A DNA stretch of 64,000 nucleotides from Beijerinckiaceae bacterium (GTDB taxonomy: Bacteria; Pseudomonadota; Alphaproteobacteria; Rhizobiales; Beijerinckiaceae). The translations under genes and the position numbers were made by a program. The first letter of the stretch is position 1. Every line of letters begins with the position of its first letter. The notes below the pieces were generated by a model. It had not been told where the DNA came from. It saw only the letters and a list, made by a program, of their open reading frames with translations, and made no database searches. The stretch is from positions 62,001-126,000 of the forward strand of contig JAPZTO010000002.1 in the NCBI GenBank assembly GCA_027532775.1, in the 5' to 3' direction. This document shows, one piece after another, positions 53,859 through 63,651 of this stretch.

Positions 53859-54029
53859 GCACGCCTCCAGAATGCGACAGGCAGGCATGGTAAACAAATA
53901 GCCTTAAGGATTGGTTTTTCCCGCGTCCTTTGCCGGTTCCTGTCCGGAAGATGACCAAAGCTTAAGTTGATTTGCGGGCCTTCGCGGCGCTCTCTGTCTC
54001 CACGGGTCGGCGCGTGATGGAGATGATTG

Positions 54030-54629
54030 ATGAGCGAGAAGAAGCCTCTCTTTGGCAGTGCCGCTTCGAAATGGATGATTGCCGGCGTTGCCGTATTGAC
54101 GATCGGTGTGGGTGCGAGCATTGCCGACTGGGCGCGCGATGGTGGCGGCCATGGCCCGCGTTGGGGCCAGCAGCGGCAGGGCGGCCCCGGTCCGGGCATG
54201 GCCCGGCTCTGCGAGCGCGATCCGCTGAAATTCGAGGGCGTGGCGCGTGCCTTCCTGAAAGCCGATCTTGACCTGACGCCGGCGCAGAATGCCGAACTGG
54301 ACAAGCTCGCCACCGGCCTTGTGCCGGCGCTGAAGGAACTGCGCGACGAAATGTGCAACAATTTCGTAGTTCGTGGCGCGTCGACCGCGCCGGAGCGGCT
54401 CGAGAAATTCGCCTCGGTGCTGCGCAAGGCTGCGGATACGGCCGAGAAATCGGTCCAGCCGGCCAAGTCCTTCTATGCGACGCTGGATGACAAGCAGAAG
54501 TCGCGCGTGGAGGAACTGGCCAACAGGAGGCCACCCCATATGCGCGGCGGTCCGGGCCGCCATGGTGGACCGGGATATGGTGGTCCTGGTTTTGACGGCC
54601 CGCCGCAAGGGCAGGGCTGGTTCCGCTGA
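54030..54629 (+). CDS. Spy/CpxP-like LTxxQ motif protein
   Basis: A 199-residue periplasmic or membrane-anchored protein: hydrophobic N-terminal segment (WMIAGVAVLTIGVGASIADW), Gly-rich region, then helical LTPAQNAELDKLATGLVPAL and SFYATLDDKQKSRVEEL, the paired LTxxQ-type helices of the Spy/CpxP family. The C-terminus is Gly/Pro/His-rich (PHMRGGPGRHGGPGYGGPG), suggestive of metal binding. Spy-like chaperones prevent protein aggregation in the periplasm; the exact role here is inferred. Confidence 0.8.
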   Translation: MSEKKPLFGSAASKWMIAGVAVLTIGVGASIADWARDGGGHGPRWGQQRQGGPGPGMARLCERDPLKFEGVARAFLKADLDLTPAQNAELDKLATGLVPALKELRDEMCNNFVVRGASTAPERLEKFASVLRKAADTAEKSVQPAKSFYATLDDKQKSRVEELANRRPPHMRGGPGRHGGPGYGGPGFDGPPQGQGWFR

Positions 54630-54650
54630 GGCAGAGCTTGCCAGAAACGA

Positions 54651-54681
54651 CAAAGGGGCGCCTCGGGCACCCCTTTTTGCT
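54651..54681. terminator. terminator between Spy-like gene and chemoreceptor
   Basis: AAAGGGG-C-GCC and GGC-A-CCCCTTT form a stem with one mismatch around TCG, followed by TTTTTGC on the plus strand. It can end both convergent genes. Confidence 0.75.
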
Positions 54682-54698
54682 GTCCGGCGGTGCGGGCG

Positions 54699-56402
54699 TC
54701 AGGCTGCCCGGACGTCGTGCAGGAACCGGTCGACCTGCTCGCGGAGAAGGTCGCTCTGGCTCTTGAGCGCGTTGGAGGCCTCGAGCACGATATCGGCCGA
54801 GGTGCCCGTCTTGCGTGCCGCATCATGGACGACCGAGATGCTCTCGGCCGCATGTTCCGAACCCTGCGCCACCTGCTGCACGTTCTCCGCGATGCCGAGC
54901 GTGGCCTGGCTCTGCTCCGTCACCGCGACGGCAATGGACGAGGCGACCTGGTTGATCTCCTCGATCATCGAGGTGATTTCCTGCATTGCTTCGATCGACT
55001 CGGTCGCGGCCTCCTGGATCGCCATCGCCTGTTCGGAGATGACCTCGGTGGCGCGCGTCGTCTGGGCGGCCAATGTCTTCACTTCCGCCGCGACCACCGC
55101 GAAACCGCGGCCGGCCTCGCCGGCCCGGGCCGCCTCGATCGTGGCGTTCAGCGCCAGCAGGTTGGTCTGCCCGGCAATGTTCTTGATAAGATCCACGACC
55201 TCGACGATCGAACGTCCAGCCTCGCTGAGCTTGCCGACAGTTTCATCTGTCGCGCGGGCCTTGTGAGCCGCCCGGGAGGCGAAGGCGGAGGATTGCTCGG
55301 CCTGGCGGCCGATTTCCGCAATGGAGGAAGCAAGTTCATCGCCGACGCCGGTCAGCGCCTTGGCGCTTTCCGCCGCTTCATGGGTGGCCGCCGCCACGAC
55401 GCCGGCTTGCTCGGACGTCGTCCGCGCGACGCCGATCATCTCGTCGGAGGCTTCCCGCAGCTGGTTGGAGGAGACCTGGACAAGGCCGAGGGCCTGGTTC
55501 GCGCTGGCCTCGAAGGCACGGATCAGATCATCCACACGCTGTGCCCGCTCGAGGCGCAGTGTTTCCGCTGCTTTGGCCTCGGCGATCAGGCGGCGACGCT
55601 CGATCTCGCCGTCACGCAGGGTCTCGAGGGCGCGGACGATCTCGCCGACCTCGTCGCTGCGGCGTCCGCCGGCCAGTTCCATCCGGTCGAGGCCCTGGAC
55701 GGCTGTATCGGACGGGTCCCGCGTTACCACGGCCAGCGACGTCATGGCCGTAATGGCCCGACGCAGCGGCCGCGTGATGCCGCGCACGACATAGATCCCG
55801 CCGGTTGCCGCCAGCACCAGAGCCAGCAGCGAGAAGATCGCAAGCAGGCGCTCGGTGGTCGCGCCGGAGCCCTGGGCTGCGTTACGTGTGGCTTCCGCGC
55901 CGACAAGCTGGAAGTCGATCAACTGGCCGACCGCCTCTGTGGCAGGGTCGATTGCCGGGTACATGTCCTTCTCGACGAAGGCCACCAGCTTCGCCATATC
56001 CCGCGCGGCGGTGATCGCGATCAGGGCCTCGGTGGCCTTGCGGGATTCGCCGAGCAGGCGGGCTGCCGCATCGGCCTTGGCGGCCTCGGCCGGATCGGTG
56101 ATCTGGGCTCGATAGACGGGCCAGAGCCGGGTGATTTCATCGAGGGCTTCCTTCATCGCGGCGCTGGCCTTGTCGAAGGAAAAGGTGCCGGCCCGTGCCT
56201 TGTGAGCCGCGTCGACAACATCGACGGCGTAGCGGTCGGAGATGATTTTCAGGTTACGGAGCGGAACGATGTTGCCGGTATAGAGTGTCGACAGGGCGGT
56301 GGATTGCGTCCGCGTCGTGACCCAGGCCGAGACCGCCAGCGCAGCAATGCACAGGAAGAGGCAGGCCAGAAGCGTGACCAGTCGGCTAGAGATCGTTTTC
56401 AT
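54699..56402 (-). CDS. transmembrane methyl-accepting chemotaxis protein
   Basis: A 567-residue chemoreceptor: transmembrane helix 1 at about 8-30, a periplasmic four-helix-bundle sensor (about 31-185; [23 protein letters not shown]), transmembrane helix 2 ([21 protein letters not shown]), a HAMP-like region, and the signalling domain with tip [20 protein letters not shown] then [15 protein letters not shown]. 4HB_MCP-type sensors detect small molecules in the periplasm. There are no chemotaxis genes beside it. The C-terminus [11 protein letters not shown] has no CheR-binding pentapeptide. Confidence 0.93.
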   Translation of the reverse strand: MKTISSRLVTLLACLFLCIAALAVSAWVTTRTQSTALSTLYTGNIVPLRNLKIISDRYAVDVVDAAHKARAGTFSFDKASAAMKEALDEITRLWPVYRAQITDPAEAAKADAAARLLGESRKATEALIAITAARDMAKLVAFVEKDMYPAIDPATEAVGQLIDFQLVGAEATRNAAQGSGATTERLLAIFSLLALVLAATGGIYVVRGITRPLRRAITAMTSLAVVTRDPSDTAVQGLDRMELAGGRRSDEVGEIVRALETLRDGEIERRRLIAEAKAAETLRLERAQRVDDLIRAFEASANQALGLVQVSSNQLREASDEMIGVARTTSEQAGVVAAATHEAAESAKALTGVGDELASSIAEIGRQAEQSSAFASRAAHKARATDETVGKLSEAGRSIVEVVDLIKNIAGQTNLLALNATIEAARAGEAGRGFAVVAAEVKTLAAQTTRATEVISEQAMAIQEAATESIEAMQEITSMIEEINQVASSIAVAVTEQSQATLGIAENVQQVAQGSEHAAESISVVHDAARKTGTSADIVLEASNALKSQSDLLREQVDRFLHDVRAA

Positions 56403-56710
56403 GGCGGGTGTCCCGGGCGATGCCAGACTTCGGTACCCTCAACTCTTTGGCAAATTTTCTAAAACCTTGTTAAGCCATTGAACGGAAGGCGGGCCGGTCA
56501 TTTGCCAGCCAAGCCTGCAACCAGCACGCGTTAGGAATTCAGTCTTATCGTTCTGCGCGAATTTCCGTATGGCGTATAACAAAACACTGTATACAGCTGC
56601 ATAAATAGGAGGCAAATCCTTGCGAGGGATGCCCTGCAACTTTCGTCGGGGATTCAGGATTTTTTTGCCAGATCGCCGGATCGAGGCCTTCAGGACCGAC
56701 GCTGACGCAA
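56403..56710. other. AT-richer gap between parE and chemoreceptor
   Basis: No gene is convincing here. The gap holds the promoter side of the chemoreceptor (minus strand) and the downstream side of parE. Notable features are a 10-bp palindrome CTGTATACAG (56587-56596) and, on the minus strand, CTTAACAAGGTTTT (56461-56474), which resembles sequence ahead of the other chemoreceptor gene. A T-run (56661-56667) is also present. No clear terminator for parE was found. Confidence 0.45.
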
Positions 56711-58846
56711 TCAGACGTCGATCAGTTCATCCGCGAAGGCGGCCCGTTCCTGGATGAAGGCGAATCGCGCTTCGGGTTTGTTTCCCATCAGGCGTTCCAC
56801 GGAATCCTCGGTGCCGGCCTTGTCCTCAGCCAGGATCTGCACCCGCAGGAGGAGCCGGCGCGAAGGATCCATCGTGGTTTCCTTGAGCTGCACCGGATTC
56901 ATCTCGCCGAGGCCCTTGAAGCGGCCGACCTCCGGCTTCTTGCCCTTGAAGCTCGTGGCCAGCAGGCGCTCCTTTTCCGCATCGTCGCGCGCATAGACGG
57001 TCTTGCCGCCATGCGTGATCCGGTAGAGCGGCGGGACGGCGAGGAAGAGATGGCCGTTCTCGATCAGCTTCGGCATCTGCCGGTAGAAGAAGGTGATGAG
57101 CAGCGAGGCGATATGGGCGCCGTCCACATCGGCGTCCGTCATGATGACGACCTTGCCATAGCGCAGGTCGTCCTGCCGGTACTGGCTGCCCGTGCCGCAG
57201 CCGAGGGCGAGAACGAGATCGGCAATCTGCTGGTTCTGGGCCAGCTTGTCGCGGCCGGCACTGGCGACGTTGAGGATTTTTCCCTTGAGCGGCAGAATGG
57301 CCTGCGTGGCGCGATCGCGCCCCTGCTTGGCAGAACCGCCCGCCGAATCCCCCTCGACGATGAAGAGCTCGGTATCGGCCTGGTTCGAGGAGGAGCAATC
57401 CGCCAGCTTGCCCGGCAGCCGCAGCTTGCGGACGGCGGTCTTGCGCTGGACATCCTTCTCGGCGCGGCGGCGGAGCCTGTCTTCCGCCCGCTCGACGACG
57501 AAATCGAGCAGTTTCAGTGCTTTGCCGGGATTGCCGGCGAGCCAGTGATCGAAGGCATCGCGCAGGGCGGCATCAACAATCCGGCTGGCCTCGGTCGTAG
57601 CCAGCTTGTCCTTGGTCTGGCCGACAAATTCCGGCTCGCGGATGAAGACGGAGAGCATTACGGCCGCGCCGGTCATGATGTCGTCAGTGGTCAGCACGGC
57701 CGCGCGCTTCGACTGGCCGATCCGCTCGGCATGGTCCTTCAGGCCGCGCAGCAGCGCCACGCGCAGGCCAGCTTCATGCGTGCCACCCTCGGGCGTCGGG
57801 ATCGTGTTGCAATAGGAGGAGACCTGTCCGTCATCGTGCTGGTACCAGGCGATGGCCCATTCGCAGGCGCCGTGGCCCTGCTTGTCGAGCTTGCCGGAGA
57901 ACATCTCGTCGATGACGAGCGGCTTGCCCTCGATCTCGCGGGCGAGATAATCCGCCAGCCCGCCGGGAAAGCGCAGGACGGCGCGTTCCGGCGTATCGCC
58001 GCCCGCCGGCAGCAGGACGGGCGCGCAGGTCCAGCGGATCTCGACGCCGCCGAACAGGTAGGCCTTGGACCGCGCCATGCGGAACAGCCGGGCGGGGGAG
58101 AAGGTGGAACCGGCCTTGAAGATCTCGGGGTCGGGCCGGAAGCGCACCTTCGTGCCCCGCCGGTTGCGGATCGCCCCGAGGTGCTCGAGCGGTCCCAGCG
58201 GCACGCCGCGCGAGAAGCGCATGCGGTAGAGTTGCTGGTCGCGCGCGACCTCGACCTCGACATGCTCCGAGAGCGCATTGACCACCGACACGCCGACGCC
58301 GTGCAGGCCGCCGGACGTCTCGTAGACCTTGGAATCGAACTTGCCGCCCGCATGAAGCGTGCACATCACGATTTCCAGCGAGGATTTCGTCGGGTCAGAC
58401 CGGTGCGGATCCACCGGAATGCCGCGGCCATTATCCGTCACCGAGAGGAAGCCCTCGGCATCCAGCTCGATATCGATGAAGGTGGCATGGCCGGCGACAG
58501 CCTCGTCCATCGAATTGTCGAGCACTTCGGCGAAGAGATGGTGCAGCGCCTTCTCGTCGGTCCCGCCGATATACATGCCAGGGCGGCGACGCACGGGCTC
58601 CAGCCCTTCCAGCACCTCGATCGCCGAGCCGTCATAGCCGCCGGCCGTTGCAGGAGCAGGGGGCGCGGCAACCTTGCCTTCGGCGCTGGCCAGCACCGGC
58701 TTCGCGGCCGGCGTAGCGGTCTGGACAGGGGCTGCTGCCGGGACAGCGGCAGGTGCGGGCGTGCTCCGGCTTTCGCGCACGAGATCCTTAGCGGCCTTTT
58801 CGAGTTGACCGAAGAGATCATGGGCGGGAGATGGCTTGGACGCCAT
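56711..58846 (-). CDS. parE: DNA topoisomerase IV subunit B
   Basis: A 711-residue type II topoisomerase ATPase subunit. The GHKL ATP site is in LDNSMDEAVAG, VTDNGRGIPVD and GGLHGVGVSVVNAL. The Toprim domain has LFIVEGDSAGGSAKQGRDR, LPLKGKILNVASA and MTDADVDGAHI. Subunit-specific wording (SSLEIVMCTLHAGGKFDSKV, EVARDQQLYRMRFSRGVP) and size fit ParE rather than GyrB. An Ala/Pro-rich N-terminal extension of about 70 residues precedes the ATPase domain. The start MASKPSPAHD at 58846 was chosen. It decatenates daughter chromosomes with ParC, which is not in the window. Confidence 0.94.
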   Translation of the reverse strand: MASKPSPAHDLFGQLEKAAKDLVRESRSTPAPAAVPAAAPVQTATPAAKPVLASAEGKVAAPPAPATAGGYDGSAIEVLEGLEPVRRRPGMYIGGTDEKALHHLFAEVLDNSMDEAVAGHATFIDIELDAEGFLSVTDNGRGIPVDPHRSDPTKSSLEIVMCTLHAGGKFDSKVYETSGGLHGVGVSVVNALSEHVEVEVARDQQLYRMRFSRGVPLGPLEHLGAIRNRRGTKVRFRPDPEIFKAGSTFSPARLFRMARSKAYLFGGVEIRWTCAPVLLPAGGDTPERAVLRFPGGLADYLAREIEGKPLVIDEMFSGKLDKQGHGACEWAIAWYQHDDGQVSSYCNTIPTPEGGTHEAGLRVALLRGLKDHAERIGQSKRAAVLTTDDIMTGAAVMLSVFIREPEFVGQTKDKLATTEASRIVDAALRDAFDHWLAGNPGKALKLLDFVVERAEDRLRRRAEKDVQRKTAVRKLRLPGKLADCSSSNQADTELFIVEGDSAGGSAKQGRDRATQAILPLKGKILNVASAGRDKLAQNQQIADLVLALGCGTGSQYRQDDLRYGKVVIMTDADVDGAHIASLLITFFYRQMPKLIENGHLFLAVPPLYRITHGGKTVYARDDAEKERLLATSFKGKKPEVGRFKGLGEMNPVQLKETTMDPSRRLLLRVQILAEDKAGTEDSVERLMGNKPEARFAFIQERAAFADELIDV

Positions 58847-58960
58847 GGAGCATTGCCTCGCGAGCGGTGATTCGACAGCTTTCACTATGCCATAGAACGG
58901 GCGGGGAACAGCCCGGCATCGGGCTTCTCCCCAGCCTGTGGCCAGCGGTCGCGCGAAGGC

Positions 58961-60943
58961 TCAGGTGCCGATCCTGCCGCCACCCCGCCGGGTAATGGCC
59001 AGAACAGACGGGCGTGGCGGCATGCCTTCCCTGAAATCCGGCCAGCGGGTCGAAGGGTTCTCGAAGGTCGCCGGTTCCTTCGCGTCGTCATCCGCTTCGC
59101 CGGGATGCTGGATCGCGACGAAGAGCGTCTCGTCATCCGGCGTGAAATAGGGCCCGCAGAGTTCGGCGCCATTCGGGCATCGGAAGAACAGCTTCGACGT
59201 GCCGCGCGCGGCGCCTTCGGTTTCCATGGCCCAGACGCCGTCGGCGCGGCCGGTCGCGGCCGGGGAATTGCCGTCGGTTGACACCCAAAGCCGGCCGGCA
59301 TTGTCCACTGCGCAATTGTCCGGCATGCCGAACCAGCCATCCTTCGTGGTGTTCGGATGGAAGGTGGCACCGACCGCCGCGATGGAAGGATCGCCGCATC
59401 GCACGAGGATGTTCCAGGTGAATTTCGGGGCAGCATGATCACCGTTTTCGGGGATCATCTCGATGATATGGCCGAACTTGTTGTCCGCACGCGGATTGGC
59501 GGCGTCGATCTGGTCGGCCTTGCGGCGGCTGTTGTTGGTCAGCATCAGATAGACCTTGTTGGTCTTCGGATTGACGTCGATATCCTCCGGGCGGTCCATC
59601 TTGGTTGCGCCCAGCGCATCCCCGGCGAGGCGGGCATGGATCAGCACGGTGGCCTGATCCGGAAAGCCGTTCTCCGCCGTCAGCTTGCCCTGGCCCTGCA
59701 CGAGAGGCAGCCATTCGCCGGAGCCATCGGCGTTGTATTTCGCGACATAGAGCGTGCCGCTGTCCAGCAGGTCAGCGTTGGCCGCCCGGTTGGCGGTGTC
59801 GACACGGCCCTCGGTGACGAATTTGTAGACATAGTCGAAGCGCTCGTCATCGCCCTGATAGGCGACGAAGCGGCCATCCTTGTTCACGATGTTGCCGGCG
59901 CCTTCGTGCTTGAAGCGGCCCATGGCGGTGCGCTTCTTCGGCACGGAATTCGGATCGAACGGGTCGATCTCGACCACCCAGCCGAAGCGGTTCACCTCGT
60001 TCGGCTCCTTTGCATAGTCGAAGCGGTCGACATACTGGCCCCAGTTGAACCATTCGCCCGGGGCGCCGTAACGTTTCAGCGCCTTGCCCTGCGGGCCTTC
60101 CTCGCCGGCCTTCCTCGACCAGAAATAGCCGTTGAAATTCTCCTCGCAGGTCAGCCAGGTGCCCCAGGGCGTCATGGCGCCGGCGCAGTTGTTGAGCATG
60201 CCGAGCACTTTCGTGCCGGTCGGGTCGGCGTTCGTGCGCATCAGCGGGTGGCCGGCTGCCGGGCCGGTGATCATCATCGGCGTTTCGGCGGTGATGCGGC
60301 GGGCGTATTTCGAGTTCGGCACGATGCCCCATTTCCCATTCTCGCGCTTGACCTCGAGCACCGAGCCGCCATGGGCCATCCTCTCGATGGCGGCGAGTTC
60401 CGCCGTCATGCCGGCGAAGCGGGCCTTGCCGTCCTGCCGGCCGAGCCGCGGGAACATCAACTCCTCGTTCGTGTATTCGTGGTTCACCACGAGCAGGCCA
60501 TGTGCGGGCGAGCCGTTGATGGGGGCGAAGCCGAGAAAATCGTTGTTGTAGCCGAACTGCATCGCCTGGGCCGAGGCGCTCTGGTTCGCAGGGTCAAAGG
60601 CCGGCGCGCCCGGCAGGACCGGATCTCCCCAGCGGATCAGGATATCGGCGTCATAGCCTTCGGCGACATAATGCTTCTCGTCGGAACCGGCGGCGACTTC
60701 CCTGAAGACGAAGCTCGGGGTCGGGTTCGTGCCCTGTGCGCGGGCTTCCCCAGCCACCATGAGGGCCACGGGCGAAACCGTGGCGGCGATGGCCGTGCAG
60801 CCCAGCAGACCCTTCACCAGATCGCGGCGATCAAAGCGGGCGGCGATCACGTCGCCGAGGGTCGGGTTGGCGCTGGCATTCGAGCCCCGGTCTTCGGATT
60901 CCTCGAACTGGACGGAGAGGGGCAGGGGGCCGGGTTCGGTCAT
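58961..60943 (-). CDS. PhoX family phosphatase, Tat-exported
   Basis: A 660-residue protein of the PhoX/DUF839 family. A twin-arginine motif (FDRRDLVKGLLG, about residues 35-46) followed by a hydrophobic stretch to VAGEARAQG indicates Tat export. Family blocks include WGDPVLPGAPAFDPANQSA, LLVVNHEYTNEELMFPRLG, TPWGTWLTCEENFNGYFW, NTKDGWFGMPDNCAVDNAG and ETLFVAIQHPGEADDDA. PhoX enzymes are calcium- and iron-dependent periplasmic phosphomonoesterases; enzyme activity is inferred from family. The start MTEPGPLPLS follows GAGGAGAAAACACG. Confidence 0.9.
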   Translation of the reverse strand: MTEPGPLPLSVQFEESEDRGSNASANPTLGDVIAARFDRRDLVKGLLGCTAIAATVSPVALMVAGEARAQGTNPTPSFVFREVAAGSDEKHYVAEGYDADILIRWGDPVLPGAPAFDPANQSASAQAMQFGYNNDFLGFAPINGSPAHGLLVVNHEYTNEELMFPRLGRQDGKARFAGMTAELAAIERMAHGGSVLEVKRENGKWGIVPNSKYARRITAETPMMITGPAAGHPLMRTNADPTGTKVLGMLNNCAGAMTPWGTWLTCEENFNGYFWSRKAGEEGPQGKALKRYGAPGEWFNWGQYVDRFDYAKEPNEVNRFGWVVEIDPFDPNSVPKKRTAMGRFKHEGAGNIVNKDGRFVAYQGDDERFDYVYKFVTEGRVDTANRAANADLLDSGTLYVAKYNADGSGEWLPLVQGQGKLTAENGFPDQATVLIHARLAGDALGATKMDRPEDIDVNPKTNKVYLMLTNNSRRKADQIDAANPRADNKFGHIIEMIPENGDHAAPKFTWNILVRCGDPSIAAVGATFHPNTTKDGWFGMPDNCAVDNAGRLWVSTDGNSPAATGRADGVWAMETEGAARGTSKLFFRCPNGAELCGPYFTPDDETLFVAIQHPGEADDDAKEPATFENPSTRWPDFREGMPPRPSVLAITRRGGGRIGT

Positions 60944-61011
60944 CGTGTTTTCTCCTCGGGCGATTGGCGGGCGCTGGTTTATGAGCCCAAGCCCCAGTCT
61001 CGGCGGGCAGC

Positions 61012-61029
61012 ATGAAGCCTGAATGACAA
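61012..61029 (-). promoter_or_regulatory. possible Pho box upstream of phoX
   Basis: On the minus strand TTGTCAT-TCAG-GCTTCAT resembles the PhoB consensus CTGTCAT-N4-CTGTCAT: 6 of 7 in the first half and 4 of 7 in the second. It lies about 70 bases upstream of the PhoX-type gene, where PhoB control would be expected. Confidence 0.4.
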
Positions 61030-61105
61030 GCGGCACGCGACATTAAGTGCATGTTCACCATGTCGATGCCACAACCGACACATGAATCGCGCCGGAGTTC
61101 GTGAG

Positions 61106-61330
61106 ATGGCCCATCCGCACCTGAAAACCCTTGAAAACCACGCTGCTGCAGCGGGCTCTGCCTTCGGTTTTGCGGAAAGCGATTTCGAGACCCGCTACGT
61201 GCCTCCCGCCCGTCCGGGGCGCATCGCGATGATGCTCCTTGCCGTGGCGGGCGCCGGTGCGGCACTGGCCCATCATTTCGGCTGGACGACGCTGATGGCC
61301 CGCCTTGGCGGCTGGGGCCAGGCGGCCTGA
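61106..61330 (+). CDS. small hypothetical membrane protein
   Basis: A 74-residue protein: a soluble N-terminus (HLKTLENHAAAAGSAFGFAE, DFETRYVPP) and one hydrophobic segment (IAMMLLAVAGAGAALAHHFG). The start at 61106 has GGAG eight bases upstream; the upstream ATG at 61082 has none. It is followed by its own terminator. No family is recognised. An antisense frame overlaps it but lacks these cues. Confidence 0.6.
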   Translation: MAHPHLKTLENHAAAAGSAFGFAESDFETRYVPPARPGRIAMMLLAVAGAGAALAHHFGWTTLMARLGGWGQAA

Positions 61331-61370
61331 ACCGGCCTGCGCCCAGCAGTCTGAACCCCGCACGATCCTG

Positions 61371-61397
61371 AAAGGCTCCGCCGCAAGCGGAGCCTTT
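61371..61397 (+). terminator. terminator after small membrane-protein gene
   Basis: AAAGGCTCCGC-CGCAA-GCGGAGCCTTT is a perfect 11-bp stem with A and T flanks, 41 bases after the stop codon. Confidence 0.85.
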
Positions 61398-61484
61398 ATG
61401 ATTCCCGGCCCCTGCCGCCGGGTTGGCGAGATGCGCCATCTGTGGCGTGGCGGCTCCATCTCGCCGCAGTGCCGGCAAACGAAA

Positions 61485-61506
61485 AGAGGCGCCCGGAGGC
61501 GCCTCT
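61485..61506 (-). terminator. rho-independent terminator of glnA
   Basis: On the minus strand AGAGGCGCC-TCCG-GGCGCCTCT is followed by TTTCG. A 9-bp stem with a TCCG loop and T-tract, 25 bases past the glnA stop. Confidence 0.85.
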
Positions 61507-61531
61507 CTCATTTGAGTTGAAGAAGTCTCGA

Positions 61532-62941
61532 TTAGTAGCTGTAATACATCGAGAATTCGACCGGATGCGGCGTCATTTCGAACTTCATGACATCCTGCAT
61601 CTTCAGCTCGATATAGCTGTCGATGAAGTCATCGGTGAAGACGCCGCCGGCCTTCAGGAAGGCGCGGTCCTTGTCGAGCGAGGCCAGGGCTTCGCGCAGC
61701 GAGCCGCAGACCGTCGGGATCTTCTTGAGTTCCTTCGGCGGCAGATCGTACAGGTCCTTGTCCATCGCGGCGCCCGGATCGATCTTGTTGGCAATGCCAT
61801 CGAGGCCGGCCATCAGCATCGCCGAGAAGGCGAGATACGGGTTGGCCATCGGGTCCGGGAAGCGAACTTCGACGCGCTTCGCCTTCGGCGAATTCGTCCA
61901 CGGAATACGGCAGGAAGCCGAGCGGTTGCGGGCCGAATAAGCCAGCAGGACCGGGGCTTCATAGCCCGGGACGAGGCGCTTGTAGGAGTTGGTCGACGGG
62001 TTGGTGAAGGCGTTCAGGGCCTTGGCATGCTTGATGATGCCGCCGATATAGTAAAGGCAGGTCTGCGAGAGGCCGGCATACTTGTCGCCCGCCATCACCG
62101 GCTTGCCGCCCTTCCAGATCGACTGGTGGACATGCATGCCCGAGCCGTTGTCGCCATAGATCGGCTTCGGCATGAAGGTCGCCGTCTTGCCGTAGGACTG
62201 GGCCACGTTGTGGATGGCATACTTGTAGATCTGCATGTGGTCGGCCATCGTGACGAGGGTGCCGAACTTCATGCCGAGCTCATGCTGGGCCGAGGCGACC
62301 TCATGGTGGTGCTTTTCCACCACGACGCCCATCGAAGCCATGGCGGCGAGCATCTCGCCGCGCATGTCCTGCGCCGAATCCTGCGGCGGAACCGGGAAAT
62401 AGCCGCCCTTGGTGGCGATGCGGTGGCCGAGGTTGCCGCCTTCGTAATCGGCGTCCGAATTGATCGGCAGTTCCGAGCAATCCAGCTTGAAGCCGGTGTT
62501 GTAGGGGTCGGACTTGAACTTCACGTCGTCGAAGATGAAGAACTCGGCTTCCGGGCCGAAATAGGCGGTGTCGCCGATGCCGGTCGAGGACAGGTAGTTC
62601 TCGGCGCGCTTGGCAATGCCGCGCGGGCAGCGGGCATAGGGCTCGCCCGTCGCCGGCTCGAGAACGTCGCAGTTGATGACCAGCGTCGAGGCCGCAAAGA
62701 ACGGATCGAGATGGGCGGAAACCGGATCCGGCTTCAGCAGCATGTCCGACTCGTTGATCGCCTTCCAGCCGGCGATCGACGAACCGTCGAACATGATGCC
62801 TTCATCGAGCGCTTCCTCATCGACGATCGTGATGTCGAAGGTGACGTGCTGCCACTTGCCGCGCGGATCGGTGAAGCGGAAATCGACGTATTTCACGTCA
62901 TTTTCCTTGATGAACTTCAAAACATCCTTTGCCGTCTTCAT
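61532..62941 (-). CDS. glnA: glutamine synthetase type I
   Basis: A 469-residue GS-I that forms glutamine from glutamate, ammonia and ATP. Signatures are [67 protein letters not shown] and the adenylylation site Y398 in [14 protein letters not shown]. The adenylylation Tyr means activity is likely tuned by GlnE in response to PII. It lies 175 bases downstream of glnB in the same direction, the usual glnBA order. Confidence 0.97.
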   Translation of the reverse strand: MKTAKDVLKFIKENDVKYVDFRFTDPRGKWQHVTFDITIVDEEALDEGIMFDGSSIAGWKAINESDMLLKPDPVSAHLDPFFAASTLVINCDVLEPATGEPYARCPRGIAKRAENYLSSTGIGDTAYFGPEAEFFIFDDVKFKSDPYNTGFKLDCSELPINSDADYEGGNLGHRIATKGGYFPVPPQDSAQDMRGEMLAAMASMGVVVEKHHHEVASAQHELGMKFGTLVTMADHMQIYKYAIHNVAQSYGKTATFMPKPIYGDNGSGMHVHQSIWKGGKPVMAGDKYAGLSQTCLYYIGGIIKHAKALNAFTNPSTNSYKRLVPGYEAPVLLAYSARNRSASCRIPWTNSPKAKRVEVRFPDPMANPYLAFSAMLMAGLDGIANKIDPGAAMDKDLYDLPPKELKKIPTVCGSLREALASLDKDRAFLKAGGVFTDDFIDSYIELKMQDVMKFEMTPHPVEFSMYYSY

Positions 62942-63116
62942 AACGCGTCGTGTCCTTTATCCGTTCGACTTCATGTGTGAGTTGCGAGAACTCGGTTGAT
63001 CGTCCCTGTCGGGCGCGTTGGTGTGGCCCCTGAAGTGCTCAGGACCTGCCGCCAGAGCCAGACGGCAGACCCGCGCGCTCGCCCCGAACCGGCTGGTTCC
63101 CCGGGCGGCCGGCGCG

Positions 63117-63485
<369 letters not shown>

Positions 63486-63500
63486 TCACAGAATGCGCTG

Positions 63501-63529
63501 ACACATCACGAAAGCCCGAAAGCCGTCAA
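63501..63529 (-). promoter_or_regulatory. putative sigma70-type promoter of glnB
   Basis: On the minus strand a -35-like TTGACG (63524-63529) is followed at 17 bases by ATGTGT (63501-63506), a poor -10. It ends about 45 bases upstream of the glnB ATG. I saw no convincing sigma54 (TGGCAC-N5-TTGC) element in this gap. Confidence 0.35.
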
Positions 63530-63617
63530 TAGCCGGAAGGTCAAATGCGGGCCCGGATGCATGACAAAGTCACTGGCCGCACACAGGCCGGGCATCGTGT
63601 TCATAAAAAATACATTA

Positions 63618-63634
63618 TGCACAAAAATTATGCA
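63618..63634. promoter_or_regulatory. possible NtrC-type binding site upstream of glnB
   Basis: TGCACAAAAATTATGCA (17 bp) has the length and TGCA ends of an NtrC site (TGCACC-N5-GGTGCA) with one good half. It overlaps a direct repeat of ATTATGCA (63614-63621 and 63627-63634, 13-base period) in an AT-rich patch about 165 bases upstream of glnB. Confidence 0.4.
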
Positions 63635-63651
63635 GCATGTTTTCGCGCCCG

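Noticed and set aside
61055-61459. A 134-codon minus-strand frame over the small membrane-protein gene
   Set aside because: It runs through a strong plus-strand terminator and has no hydrophobic or domain signal, while the plus-strand frame has an RBS and a clear membrane segment.
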